A stretch of DNA of 59,171 bases, taken from positions 1 to 59,171 of the forward strand of contig JBBBWG010028146.1 in NCBI GenBank assembly GCA_037176905.1, read 5' to 3'. The stretch is from Azolla pinnata. Lineage: Eukaryota > Streptophyta > Polypodiopsida > Salviniales > Salviniaceae. The notes under the pieces are model-generated. The model was given only the letters and a program-made list of their open reading frames with translations. It was not told the DNA's origin and ran no database searches. The position numbers and the translations under genes were made by a program. Positions 45,753 to 57,175 of this stretch are shown here, in pieces (the first letter of the stretch is position 1; every line of letters starts with the position of its first letter).

Positions 45753-47804
45753 AAAGGCAGTGGTTTGGTCATGTCATCCTGATCGTCATTGGACGTTGTG
45801 CCGCAATGCTGCTCTTTTCTGTGGCACTCTCTCCTCACCAGGCGATGTGTAGCCGCGAAGAGAGCGAATTGTACATATAATGAATGTATTCTGTAACATT
45901 GTCGACAAAGTCTGCATCGGTATGCTTGTTTTGGAGACTGATATATATACTAAAATGCGATGGGTTTGGGTTCAATCCCCATCTAGATTCTTCCCCTATC
46001 TATGTTTTTTATCTCGTCGATACTTCTGGCATTGTCTTACATACGCTTAAAAATGGTTCTATAGATTCTACCGCTATTCCTCATTTCCTCTAAAGCTTAA
46101 AATGGCTCGTGCCATTTCCTTGAAAGGCTTTGATGCGTCATTGAAGGCCTTTTTTTCTTGGCTTCTTGTGGCTAGGAATCTGCAGATGCACGAATTAACC
46201 GTCCCGCGTATGTTTGAAGATTATCGATCAGACATGTAGCAAAAAACTGGCAACTCTAGGAATCAGGCGAATCGTCGTGCAGGAAAACTGGCTTTTTTTA
46301 CTGGGCACACCCCATCGCACGCATCCATCGGGCTTCTCTGCTTCGAAAGCAGATTCGCTCGCCCATTGGTCTGCGATCGATCGATCGATCGATCGACCGA
46401 CCAACCAACACAAAGACTGAGATCAAATCCAGTTCTTTCAACAATGATCAATATGAAGATGGGAGAGAAGTTCCCAGAGAGAGAGCAGGTGAGAAATGAG
46501 GATCAAGAGCAGAGCTTTTGATGAGATGTTCTTCTCTTCTTTCTATCTTTCTTTCTTTCTTTTCTTTCTTTCTTCTTCTTCTTCTTCTTCTTCTTCTTCC
46601 CCTGTTCCCTACTCTGTTTCCTCCTCCATAACTGTTAGCAGCGCCATAGCTCTGCCCCTGCTCTCTCGCAGAACAACCTCCTCCTCCTCCTGCGTCGCCT
46701 CTGCATCTTCCTTCTCGCACCCGCAGGTTTGTGTCCGTGCCCGGGCTTCGATTCTGCGCTTCTCTGGGCTGAAGATCCCTCCCTTTGCAAGGTACGGAAA
46801 CCTCCCACTGCAGCTGTAAAGGTTCCGTGCTCCCTCTCTTCTCCTCTCTCCGCTCCTCTCCTCTCTTCTCTATGTCCGCTGCTCCTGTTTCGTAGATGCC
46901 CTCCTTTCGTACAGAGCTTCTGGGTTTCTTCTGTCCCATCCTTCCACAAATCTTCCGACCCCCTGCCCGATTTTTTCTGCTAGTCGCCTGAGGAGTTCCG
47001 TTTACAAGCTGCTTCGATTTCAAGCTTTCTTCTGCTTTTCTGTTCTGGCTTTGCTCTTCTTTCTTCTTGCGAAAGGTCCTGACTTAATGTTTTGGTCTGC
47101 CACAGATAATCTGGCTTGCAGTTCTGTTCACAGTTTTTTCCAAAAAAGTTAGGGTCTCTTTGATGTTCTCTGTTTCATGTTGTACGATTTCTGGGTTTAG
47201 GGTTTCTGAATAAATGTTCTGATCCCAGGGCGTTGGATTTGGCTGTTTTTCTCCGAGTGAAGGGACATGCTAACCCAAAATAGAGTAAAAAAAATGGACG
47301 GCCATCTGCAATTTCAAGGCTTTGTCTTTTGCTTCTACTTATGTTTCTCTTTCTTTCAGATCATTATGTATGACATCAAACACTTTCAACTGGGAAGAAT
47401 GTGTACTATAGATTCTATATTTCACGCTCCTAGTGGTCCATATTTTGGGCTTTCTGCAGTTTCAAGGATTTGTGTTTTGCTTTTACATACATTTCTGTTT
47501 CTTTCAGATCATTATGTATTTACATCAAGCAGTCTCAGTTGGGAAGAATGAGTACTACAGCTTCTATATTTCACACTCCTAGTGGTCTTTAATTCATATC
47601 AGTATTTATACATGGTTTCAGGGGATTGATAGTCTTTAGCAAGGTTGTACATGTGCGTTGAAGAAGTTTCCTATCTTTAGCGTGCATGGTACGGCACTTG
47701 AATTTCCTGTCTAAATTAGGTGTTCTCTGCTCGAGATCCGATGGTCAGTGGCAGTTACAGATTTTCCTTTCCCCTTCGTTTTGTTTTAATCAGGTCTGGT
47801 GACT
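45753..47804 (+). promoter_or_regulatory. Intergenic and 5' leader of the PHD gene
   Basis: 45753-46480 is the 3' flank of the rhodanese gene and promoter-side DNA, with a GATCGATCGATCGATCGATC palindromic run at 46376-46396. 46530-46600 holds TTTC and TTC microsatellites. 46620-47790 looks like a transcribed leader: CT-rich, with donor-like GTACGG near 46791 and an acceptor TTTAATCAG just before the first coding exon (47793). The exon structure of the leader cannot be fixed. A phrase of about 110 bp occurs twice (near 47310-47400 and 47455-47550). The frames of 80-190 codons around 46450-47020 come from the CT-rich text. Confidence 0.5.
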
Positions 47805-50800
47805 ATGAAGGGGCGGGCAAAACCACCCTCTAGCCCTGAATCAGAAGAATCATGGACAGTTGAGTGCCCTTGTGGCGTTAGCTTTGATGATGGAGAGGAG
47901 ATGGTCGACTGCGATGAATGTGGTGTGTGGGTGCACACAAGCTGTTGCAGGATCCTTAAAGGCCATACTTCATATGTTTGTGATAAGTGCAAATTCAAGA
48001 AGAAGAAAGAAACAGAGGAGTCAGAGGTTGCTCAGTTATTGGTCGAACTACCCAGCAAAACCCCTCCGTTGGAGGACAAAGTTTTCTCCTTACGCAGAGA
48101 ACAGCTCTCTATCGAAGAGCGTGCTCATGTTCAAGGTGTGCCAGGTGGTGATCCTGAGTTTTTTGTCGGTGTATCTCCAGTTTTCTCTCGCCAGCTCTGG
48201 AAATGCACTGGATATGTTCCCAAGATGTTTCAATTTGCTTACAATGAGCTCCCAGAGATTCCAGAGCCGAAAGTGAGCATTTTATTTGGGCAATACATAG
48301 AGAAACAAGGAGATAAAGGTAGCAACTCCTCGGATCTGGTTAAAGGAGAGTACCAGCAACATGAAAGTGGAAAAATGGATGTTTCGTATGTGCTAGACAC
48401 AGAGAACTGTTATTCGCCCAAGGAGAAGCATAATGAATTTGAGCCAAGAAGGGAGTACAAGCATAGGCATAGGTTTCAACAAGATGACAATGGTAAAGCT
48501 CATTATCAGAGCAAACGTAGGAGAGATGATGCAAATAGAAAAGATTCTATAAGTAAGAAAAGAACCAAGAATAGTAATAGCACTCCTACTACAGATACTA
48601 CGAATCAGTATGGAGTGGTGAGGAAAGTGTCGCAAGATGATCCTGGATTGTTTTTGAAGCCTGGTAGGACCACACTGAAGAATTTAAAAACAGCTCGAAA
48701 TGTTACTATTCAGAATTTTGGGGAGGATATTGATTCGGACTCAAAAGTCATAGCTGTAAACCCTTCCAAAGTGGAAATAGGATCGGAACATCGACCTGAT
48801 AGCCCTGGTATGGTTCTCCTGTCTCAAACTTGCGTCTGTAAGCTAATTGTTTCAGTTGTGTCTGGATATGATCAATGCCCCAAGAGCCACAGAGGTTTGG
48901 AAGTTTAGTTTATGTCGATTTGAATGTGAGAAGTAGCAAAAACAAAAGATAGGTTGCAAATAGGGTGGTGGTTTAAGATATATTCTTTTATGATTTTGGG
49001 AAGCCCCTTGTTAGTGTTAGAAGACTGCTGATTCTTGGTGCTTGCAAGGACGTCAGATAGACATGTAACGGGGGCTGAATCGGGTACTGCAGCAGCTCTC
49101 AACGATGAAGAGGTAAAAGGTGTTTGTAGAATTTTGTTCTGGGAGATTGATCAAAATACCCCTATTGTTTCACCAAATTCCCATTATGCCCTGTATATTT
49201 TTGAAACTCTCCACTTTGAAGGTTACTTTAGAAAGGGGAAGATATAGAACATTTGTAGAAAGGGTGACGGAGAGATGTCAGAGAGAGGGAGAGAGGGAGA
49301 AGGTGTGTAGGGAGGAATCAAATTGGAATACAGAAGATGTGGGTAAGATGGAAGTTTCGAAAATGTTGTGGCTATGTTGACAATTTGGTCAAAAGAGGGG
49401 TATTTGATGAATTTCTATTTATTATTCTTACTATTTGGTTTAATCTGACATTTATCATATGCATTGTTTTTTTTTACTATAGCTAGCACTGCTGCTTCAT
49501 CAAGAGTTGAATAGCTCTCCTCGCGTAGGTCGTGTGCCTAGGGGAAGACAAGTTCATCCATTTTCTTCTAAGCGTCCTGGAATTGTTTCTTCACCAGCTA
49601 CTCCAAATGCTAGTCAAAAAGACCATCAGCCTGTAAGAAACGTAGTCATTTTTTCGTATGAAGGATCTGTAGGTTATGCATCTCGGCTCAAATTTATATG
49701 GATTTTTTTATTTACTTGTGGATTTGAACGATGGACATTTTACTAAGGATGTTTTGGTGTCGATACTTGTAGATATACAGGAGGAAAAATAGAGATGAAT
49801 TGCAAGGTGAGGTTTTTCTCGGGGTAGATGATCAGATACCCAAGAATGAAGTTTCTGGAGATGGTGCTAAACAAGATAATGGTGTTCTGCATATGACATC
49901 CAAGAAGGAAAAAGATATGACGGATTCTTGTGCCTTGCACAAAGTATCAGCATCAGGAGCAGCAACTGATACTGTCAGACATTCATCTCCTGCCTCAGGC
50001 ATTGCTGTGGAGGGGCTATCACATCTTGATGCATGCCATAGCAATGAGCTCATTGAAGTGGATAAGAGGATCTCAACTGAAAATATTCTCACACTTCCAG
50101 GTACGATTATAACATAAAAATAAACCCTACATTGGACTTCAAATCGCATATTGCATCGGGTCACATCTGTAGTTTATTTTTTTAGTGCATCAGATTTCCC
50201 TTGGCTCAAAAGGATAGAAAAAACCTTGTGTTACAGGTCTTATTGAGGAAATTCTGAATGAGAAAGGACATAATGTGTCCTACGATTTTATTTGCGAGGA
50301 AGTACTTCCGGTATGTTCTTGACTTTTTAGAAGCTGCGTGGTTCGTTTGTAAAGGATATATCTAATATATATACTATCTGTGAAACACCATTTACAGCAT
50401 TGGTCGAAGCTGAGGAAACACAATGGAGAACGGTATGCTTATTCTAGTCATCGGCAAGCTGTTCTTGATTGCCTCCGTAATCGTTCGGCATGGTCTCATC
50501 TTATTGACCGAGGACCCAAGGTTTGGAAAGAATACATATAAGAATAGAAAACCATGAATGAAATAGGTAATAAGATGCATGAAAATGTACAGAACACAAA
50601 AGAACATTTAGAGATCCACCCAGATAAGAGTGGAAGGTAGAAGATAACATGTAAAATGAGAGGCTTTTTACATATAAAACTAGAAGTTAAAGACATTTAG
50701 AAATCAGAGAGAAGCTTACAAGATCTGGTTAGAATCAATGAACGAGACTTAAATCGACTTTCTGTTTTTGACATATTTATAATAGACAAATCTTGGGAGG

Positions 50801-51247
50801 AAAAGAAGGCGAACTGAGTCGCTGATAGGTGGAGAATCAGACAATGCGGATCAACTTTATGGTGATGATGGAGATGATAACCACAGGTATACTAGGGCTT
50901 CTCGAGAAGCAGAGCTTGATGGTTCCGAAGCTTGGCCTCCATCTGACAGCAATAAAGATGTTAACTTGGCACCTCCAGAAGAAGTGCCGAAAGGAAAGCG
51001 TAGGGCGAGGCAAGGAAGAAGATCAGCTTTGCGGTCCAAAGGGCAAAGTCGGAGAAGAAGTGATCATGGACAAGAGCTGACCATGGGTGAACCTGCAACT
51101 GGAATGGAAGATGACCATGTATTCTCTCCATTTAGTGATGATATTAGTAGTAGTAGCGAAGAGGATAGAATCCTAACTCACCGAAGTGTTGGCTCTAGAT
51201 GCCACGGGAACGATATAGATAACGAAGATGATGAGCTGGATAACTAG
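47805..51247 (+). CDS. PHD-finger protein, plant-type chromatin factor (731 aa)
   Basis: Seven coding exons: 47805-48807, 49057-49112, 49483-49632, 49773-50100, 50237-50310, 50398-50520 and 50786-51247 (TAG). They sum to 2196 bases, 732 codons. A C4HC3 PHD finger lies at residues 21-62: C21, C23, C36, C39, H44, C47, C59, C62, with DDGEEMVDCDECGVWVHTSC. PHD fingers read histone H3 tails. Then come VAQLLVELPSKTPPLEDKVF, a basic stretch with SKRRRDD (nuclear signal), LALLLHQELNSSPR, RRKNRDELQ, GLIEEILNEKGHNVSYDFIC, HNGERYAYSSHRQAVLDCLR, and a charged Arg/Lys-rich then acidic tail. This order matches a plant family to which, from memory, Arabidopsis At1g50620 and At3g20280 belong. Exon 2 uses the acceptor at 49057; the earlier AG at 49047 would give a stop. 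The protein appears intact. Confidence 0.9.
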
Positions 51248-52762
51248 ACTAAGGTTTGCAGCAAAGGTAGTGGAACAGTAGGTTTCAGTTTTTCTTTTTT
51301 TGTAACCTTTTGTATAGTGTTCCATTGATACGTTTTTCATTGGTCTATCATTTTTGTAAAAAAAAAAGGCCGAATTCTTCTTACAATGGAACCTCAGGCA
51401 GGCTTTTGGAATGCAGTAAGCTGCAGGTGAGTTGGACATTCCCGCTGCATCATTTGCTCCTCGGAACACTTCGTTACCGATTGGCTATGCTGAGTATGAT
51501 GGGAAAATCAGTTGCTGTAATTTAGATGATTCTTGTAATTTTAAGAGCTGTCTGATCCATGGTGCCCGACTGAGATCGGTTATCAGTTTTTTCTCATTTG
51601 GTTCCTGTTTCTGTGGTATACTACGATGCTCTCATGTCTCTGCTTTTTACAGGTTATTGCCGCAAATGGTAGAGCTAACTCATTAAGCGCAAGTTTGCTC
51701 GATAGTGTTCTTTGTCAGATGGTTGTACTGCCTGGAAAGCCCATGATCTCTCTTATAGAAAGCTTGGGTTCGTTTAATCCGCTAGATGTTTAAACCAAGG
51801 CTTTACAGTCAAAGTGTGTTTGAGCAAGGTCAGTCGGAACTGTTGCATGATGGGAACGTCCCCCATGTTGCTATGGATGTCTTCATATCGCAGAACCTGA
51901 TTTCAATTTTCAGTGTCCCGAACCCATGATGACATGTATGATTGGAAACATAATGCAGAAATACATTGATATCTTGGTGATAATCAGGGAATATACATGA
52001 TGTAATTGGAGTTGTTGGAAAAGACAAGTCTATGCTGTCTGTTTTCAGGCACACAATGTAATTAGGTGATGGGTATAGTGAGTGGTCACAAGCCTGTTAT
52101 TGTGATGTCAATCATGCTACAGTGGCAACCAGAGGAATAGAGCAAAAGAAGGGGTTCAAACACTGAAAGATTTTATTCCTTTTGAAGGGGAGATGGGCAG
52201 ATCCACCCTCTGTTCTGTTAGAACAAAGTGGAACAGCATTTAGACAGGGCTTTGATTGCCTGTTTGTTGCTTTGGGCCCCTTCTGGGAATCTCATGCAGG
52301 AAAGACTATATAATGATCAAAGGAATAGGGACCATAAACTTTGCAACCAAGAAGCTTTCACAAATTTCTTTTTGAGGTTCATCTTTAGAACATAGGCCAC
52401 AATGATGCTAGAAAATGATCCAAGGCCGCCGATCATTCTCTTCATATAATAGAGCAAAAGCCGACATTTTCATCTGAAGTCGTCTAGCTCACTAGCTCTA
52501 GTGATTGATGGTGGAGAAACAAAGCATGATATGACTTGGGCCATGGAAGACAGTGGTGATATGTAGCACCAACCAAGGTTTGAAAGAAGAGAACTTACTC
52601 CGTTTGCTATGCACTCGACAGAGTGTGCAGACTAACTACATGAATCATTCCAATCAAATAAATACATTCACTTGCAAGAAATTGTTTAGAATAATACATC
52701 GCGATCACGATACACAGCTCACATTTGAATCATACAGCTATCTATATATATTTATATATAGT
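51248..52762. other. Convergent 3' flanks of two genes
   Basis: The PHD gene (+) and the 502-aa gene (-) end toward each other here. The left part is probably 3' UTR of the PHD gene, with poly-A runs near 51358. No further gene is supported. The frames on both strands are short. Confidence 0.6.
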
Positions 52763-55468
52763 TCAACCTTGAGGTTGTGAAAATTGCTGCAACAGTGGAG
52801 GCCCATCATATTGCATAGATGGCAAAGTATCAGGGCTTTGTATACCTACCTTGATGCGCTTTGAAGGATGCATACCACTATCTGAGGCTAACGAAGCTTG
52901 GACACACTGTAACTTGTCATCACTCGCCATCACCATTGGGTCATTCCCTGATGAACTTCGAGAGAGAACATTCTCAGAACAGGTACGATTGTTTGCAACC
53001 CTTGGTTCGCTTAACATGGGTGGGCCAAGCCTCAACTGAAGATCAAAAGCACGAATTTGCTGCGGGGAAGATGCGACGTTGATTTCAGGGGTATGGTAGC
53101 TTGGCACCATCGCCGCTGTCGTCGCTTCACAAGAACTTGATGATGGACATGGTGCTTGTGCGGGAGAACCGTGACTGCTTGGCATCGGCGGCGGCACTGA
53201 TGTTGGATGAGAACTGAATGAGGGAAGAGATACTTGCAAGGGATTTTGTGATGGGTGAGACAGTGATGGCATCCGCATCAATGCTGTTTCACAGTAAAGC
53301 TGCGATGGGTGAGGCAGCTCGCGATGATCCAATAATGGACGAGAGAAGCCGAGTTGATGAGGACCACTCAAGAGCGTAGCTGGGCTAAAGTTGAATCTCG
53401 TGTCTTGACAGTAATACGTGCGATCATCATGCGCAAGGAAGTCCGTCCTTGCACATCCAGAGACTGCGTTCCTCGAATTTGCGGCCGTTTGGTCTGCATA
53501 GCTTGCCTCATTCAACAGCCTATGGGAATCGGATGCTATATGTAGGCTTTGTACTTGAGGACGATCGACTCTCGAGCTGATACCCTTGCTATGGGCAGAT
53601 CTAGAGTCGGAATGCACATTGGAAAGGAGATGAGACGATGACGACGACGATGAATGTGGAGTCTCAGACCCTGGATTCGGTTGAGCCGACCAGACACGGG
53701 TACCAATACAATAGTTGCTGAAGCCTACACTGTGCTGGGGAGCACTAAAGCTGGGATGAGAGTTGCCGATCGAGCTGTGGAGCGAAGCTGAAGCTGCAAG
53801 GGCCGGTTGTTCTGGCATTGATGACCGACTTCCACTATTTGCACTGATGGGCCCCGATCGTTTGGCCGAGTTCGAGAGAAAATTCGGAGCACGTTGGCCC
53901 CTCGGCACTTTCCTCGGAGTGCATCCGAGAGAGAGGGCAGCTGCAATGAAACACAGTTTTGGCCCCATGCGTAAGGGAAGAAGCGCAAGACTCGGGCTAA
54001 TAACTCTCCACGATGTGAGTGGTTCAGGCTATTCTGGATCGAATTGCAAAAAAGCAGGATAAAGAGGGCGGTAAGAAGGGGGGGAAAAGTCGCCATACCT
54101 TCGATGCAGGGCGCAATGTAGACACCATCTTCCTCTGTTTCTTCTCTCCGTATCATCGTGTTTACTGCATCATCGAGCCTGCTCCGCAAACTCTTCACAT
54201 CCGCATACTCGCCCTTCAAGAAGAAATTCATCGAGTTTCTTGTTTGATGCATTACCATGCCCAAGAACACAAACACATATAGACACATATATATGCATAC
54301 ACACATGTACACATGGAATATCATCAACATCAATCAATGGCTGCTTCTAAGCATATTGAATTTAACATCTCACCAGCTGAAGATTGTTGGCATCCCTTCT
54401 CGTGAATCGAAAGAGATGAGTATATATATTCAACATGTAAACAGGTTTTAACACATACACATGCAAGCATATCTTGCAGGTTGGAAGGCCGAGGGAGGTC
54501 TGTTGCTAAGTATTTTAAGCTTTTGTATCAGCAGCTGAAGACGCAGCATTTTGCTTTCGACGAGTAGAAGATCTGTGCATCCATTTCAACCAAACATATG
54601 CACAGGTTTGGCGCCTACACATGCATGCGTGGAATTTCCAAAAGCCGATGATGGCAGTTTCAAAGTTATGTCGGATTCGCATCGGTAGCCGAAGATCGGC
54701 CACTGAATCTCATGAGTAGAAGACAGGTCTAGGACATAGACATACAACACAAAGGCATCCACAGAATGCCGAAATCCGATATCTGTTTTTGCGAGCATAT
54801 CGAAGCGGGGCATCGGCAGCTGCAGATTGGCATTGCATGCTACCAAGAGGACGATGAACACATCCACATCTACACAGGTTAGGGACCGGGTTCCACGAAT
54901 ACAAACAACAGGCAACCACGCGATATGGTGCGAGTGATGGTGTGGCTTTTGTTTTCCACGAGGGTTAGGGTTAATCTGAAGCAAACAAGGACCTGACATT
55001 CGGATTGTCCTCGAAAGGAAGCCGTGCATTGCACAAGAGGGAAAGCAAAGCAGGAAGCAATTGCAATAGGGAACATACCTCTGAGTTGGCTTTGGAGTAG
55101 AGAATCTCCTCTGCTCGGAGCACGACGATCGGAAGCTTCTCTTGCCATTCTTTCTTCCTTCTCGTGATCGGGTTGTGGATCTCGTTCACAATCCTGAGAA
55201 GGAAAAAGGGAAAGGAAAAGGAAAGGATGAATGCACAGAGACACAAGCCGAGCAACGGCACTCAAAACCAGGGCTATATGGGCCATGAAAGCAAAGGAAG
55301 AATGCTCTGATACCAAGCTATGGCCATGAAAGCAAAAAGGGGAGGAAGGAAGAATGTTTTCTGATACCTGAAAATCTCTTGAATGAGCGCACCGCGGAGC
55401 GGCTGATGGGTTTCGCTGTGCCATGCCCTTCTCACGCATTCATATGGCCTAGGGCCAGGTCTGGGCAT
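52763..55468 (-). CDS. Plant-specific conserved protein of unknown function (502 aa)
   Basis: Four exons: 55468-55368, 55193-55079, 54213-54099 and 53940-52763, 1509 bases or 503 codons, all in phase. The N-terminal 150 residues form a conserved unit: MPRPGPRPYECVRRAW, HQPLRGALIQEIFR, IVNEIHNPITRRKKEWQEKL, RAEEILYSKANSE, then EYADVKSLRSRLDDAVNTMI, RREE and PCIEAALSLGCTPRKVPRGQ. I recognise this pattern as common to seed-plant proteins without a settled function. The remaining 350 residues are low-complexity, rich in Ser, Pro, His and Gln, and probably disordered, with short islands (SHPSFSAPQHSVGF, FDLQLRLGPP, PSKRIKVG). FDLQLRLG resembles an LxLxL repressor-type motif; that is inference. There are no membrane segments. 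The large last exon could mask low conservation, but the frame is open throughout. Confidence 0.85.
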
Positions 55469-56454
55469 GGTGAAGATGATGCTGCTGATGATGCTCCTGC
55501 TGCTGCTGCTGATGATGATGATATGCAGAAGATGATGATGATATGCAGAAGATGAAGGCAGAGATAACAGAAAACTACCCAAATCCTGTGAAGAGCAGCA
55601 TCTAGAGGGGTTGATTCGAAGCCTTGCAGAAAGGCAGGCACCAAGCCCAGCTTGTAGCTTCCATGGAAGCTCGCCCAAATCTCTTCCCCTCCTCCTCTTT
55701 CCTTCCCAAACCCCAATGGCTCCATCCTTCCATTCTTTCCGTCCTGTCTTGTCTTGTCTGTCTTTCCTCCTTCTCTCCCTTCCTTCCTTCCTTTCCTTTC
55801 CTTTCCTTTTCTATTCCATCATCAGGCTTTGCTCACAGCCTGCGTTTTCTTGGGTAGGTAAAGCTTCCTTACTCTGCGACCAGCGGCTCTTCTGCCTTGT
55901 GCCTTCTGCCTTCCGGCCCTTGTGCCTTGTGCCTCTCTCTCTCTCTCTATTTCTCTCTCCGGATAGTCTTTATGCAGAGAAAACAGTACAGTGTACAGTT
56001 CTTTTCCTGTTGTTGGTGTCTGTTAATGGCAAATGAGCAGGGTAAAGCAAAGCTTGCAGTGTACTGTGCGCTGGTGCAGAAGAAGATGAGCGAGAAGCTA
56101 TGGAGGGAGAGAGAAGGGGGGGAGGCCGGGTGAGAGAGAGAGAGAGAGAGAGACAGAGGTATGAATGAGAAGAAGCTTCTTTGGCTTTTGAACTGCAGAG
56201 AAAAGAGAGAGAGAGAGAGAGAGAGAAGCATTTCCCCTGACTCTGATCTTCTCTGCAACGAGCCATGGCGCCATAGCTTCCTTTTTCCTGTCCCCACCTC
56301 TCTCCCCTCCTCTCCCCCTCCCCCTCCCAAACCCTAAACCTCGGAGCGGGGCCCCGACCCGGATCCTTTCCACCAATCCAAAAGACCTGCACAGCAAAGG
56401 ATGTAGCTGGCACTCGATCATCCCTAACTCGGCAGCAGCAGCAGCAGCAGCTCA

Positions 56455-56510
56455 TCCTAACCCTAACCCTAACCCTAACCCTAACCCTAACCCTAACCCT
56501 AACCCTAAAC
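56455..56510. repeat. Hexamer telomere-like array, (CCCTAA) about nine copies
   Basis: About nine perfect CCCTAA units. Frames through it give two-residue repeats (RV, LG), confirming the hexamer period. The unit TTAGGG is typical of vertebrates and of Asparagales rather than of most plants, but short internal arrays like this also arise by replication slippage. Confidence 0.92.
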
Positions 56511-56814
56511 GCTAGGCTTCCTTTTTGCCTTCCGATCCAAGTTGGCAGTCCATCGCAATCACCACCACCGCCATCGTCATCATCATCACCACCACCACCA
56601 CCACCACCACCACCACCAGCATCATCATCACCATCATCGTCGTCGTCATCGGCTGGCAGGCAAAGGGAGGGGGAAGGCCCCCGGGCCCAAGCGAGAGGAA
56701 GAGGGAAGAGGGAGCTCTCTGCAGATACAACACGGAAAGGATCGTGAGGAGGCAAGACACAGACAGAGGACAAAAGGAAGAAGAAAAAGGGGTCTTCTTC
56801 CCTGTTCGGTTGCT

Positions 56815-56930
56815 CTGTTCCCCAGGGACATGGCGTGGGGGGAACAGGGGAATGCACAGTGGAACAGGGGAACAGGAACAGGGGACACAAGGGGGAACAG
56901 GAAACAGGGGAAAAACAGGGGAAGGTGAAC
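56815..56930. repeat. GGGGAACAGG minisatellite
   Basis: About 12 loose units of 7-13 bp built on GGGAACAGG. This is the plus-strand counterpart of the CCTGTTCC minisatellite in the KAE1 leader (20845-21095). Confidence 0.75.
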
Positions 56931-56959
56931 TTACATTTCTTAATATACTACTACTACTC

Positions 56960-57175
56960 TTAACACAAGAAGAAGAAGAAGAAGAAGAAGAAGAGTCTCT
57001 TGAAGCACTGGTTTAGGGTTTACAAGAAGAAGAAAGAAGAAGAAGAAGAAGAGTCTCTTGAAGCACTGGTTTAGGGTTTAGAAGAAGAAAGAAGAAGAAG
57101 AAGAAGAAGAGTCTCTTGAAGCACTGGTTTAGGGTTTAGGGTTTAGGTTTAGGGTTTAGGGTTTAGGGTTTAGCA
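56960..57175. repeat. Triplicated GAA-telomere composite repeat, then a TTTAGGG array
   Basis: A unit of 57-59 bp occurs three times (boxes GAGTCTCTTGAAGCACTGG near 56993, 57050 and 57109). It joins a GAA run, that box and GTTTAGGGTTTA. The third copy expands into a TTTAGGG array (57126-57173). Confidence 0.85.

Noticed and set aside
49047..49056. Earlier acceptor for PHD exon 2
   Set aside because: Using it brings a stop seven codons in. The AG at 49055-49056 keeps the frame open.
55970..56890. 306-codon minus-strand frame with Arg-Val and Asp runs
   Set aside because: It is made of microsatellites and the CCCTAA array. No family resemblance, no conserved order.
56455..57175. Chromosome end or telomere
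   Set aside because: The arrays are tens of bases long, in both orientations and both unit types, and genes continue on both sides.
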